Assembly: GCA_000151295.1 (NCBI GenBank)
Contig: GG745350.1
Location: 252,781-316,780 of the forward strand
From: Allomyces macrogynus ATCC 38327
Lineage: Eukaryota; Blastocladiomycota; Blastocladiomycetes; Blastocladiales; Blastocladiaceae
DNA length: 64,000 nucleotides
Direction: 5' to 3'
Shown piece after piece: positions 63,979 through 64,000 of this stretch. A model generated the notes under the pieces. It was given only the letters and a program-made list of their open reading frames with translations, was not told the DNA's origin and ran no database searches. The translations under genes and the position numbers were made by a program. Positions within the stretch are counted from its first letter, which is position 1. Each line of letters starts with the position of its first letter.

Positions 63979-64000
63979 GCGCGGACCCGCTGCTTGCCGC

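Overview
The window is a nuclear contig piece from a fungus, most likely a zoosporic, early-diverging one (Blastocladiomycota is my best guess, as an inference). The reasons are spliceosomal introns of about 45-270 nt, a GC-rich coding style, the fungal alpha-aminoadipate lysine enzyme homocitrate synthase, a yeast-type set of housekeeping genes (Nic96/Nup93, Cds1, Sec17, Rpa43, Ump1, Chd1, Cdc50, Ypc1, Myg1), and a TmcB-like polytopic PAS protein and an SSUH2-like protein of kinds I do not associate with yeasts. One assembly gap (241 N) sits at 44480-44720.

Layout, left to right. 1-66: first exon of a gene running off the left edge. 0.6-7.2 kb: three minus-strand genes, an aldo/keto reductase with an in-frame stop, NUP93/NIC96 and CDS1. 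7.7-12.4 kb: two related, head-to-head membrane-protein genes of unknown family, both with broken reading frames. 12.9-15.4 kb: a Ser-rich disordered protein with a C-terminal membrane segment, also with frame breaks. 16.0-18.5 kb: a 767-residue protein made almost wholly of Gln/Ala/Asp/Ser tandem repeats. 20.8-23.4 kb: a protein with a long LEA-like Ala/Lys/Asp repeat. 23.8-33.7 kb: SEC17, RPA43, a Ser/Thr-rich membrane-anchored protein, an SSUH2-like zinc protein, UMP1 and LYS20. 34.7-41.7 kb: a His/Asp-rich unknown and a large TmcB-like PAS protein. After the gap, 44.7-54.9 kb: CHD1, a small basic mitochondrial-type protein, CDC50 and a fatty-acid desaturase. 55.6-64 kb: a 2-oxoglutarate/Fe(II) oxygenase, two tandem alkaline ceramidases, MYG1 and a disordered protein.

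Genes are single transcription units, often in divergent or convergent pairs, not operons. A loose functional theme is membrane lipid metabolism (CDS1, CDC50 flippase subunit, desaturase, two ceramidases), but nothing shows that it is a true cluster. Exon boundaries were chosen by hand from GT-AG sites that keep the frame and the family alignment. Where phases add up over the whole gene (NUP93, CDS1, SEC17, RPA43, UMP1, LYS20, CDC50, MYG1, ceramidase B, the repeat protein) I am confident. For the 7.7-15.4 kb genes, the SSUH2-like gene and one place in the TmcB-like gene, the frame does not close with simple introns, so pseudogenisation, sequencing error or missed introns all remain open.
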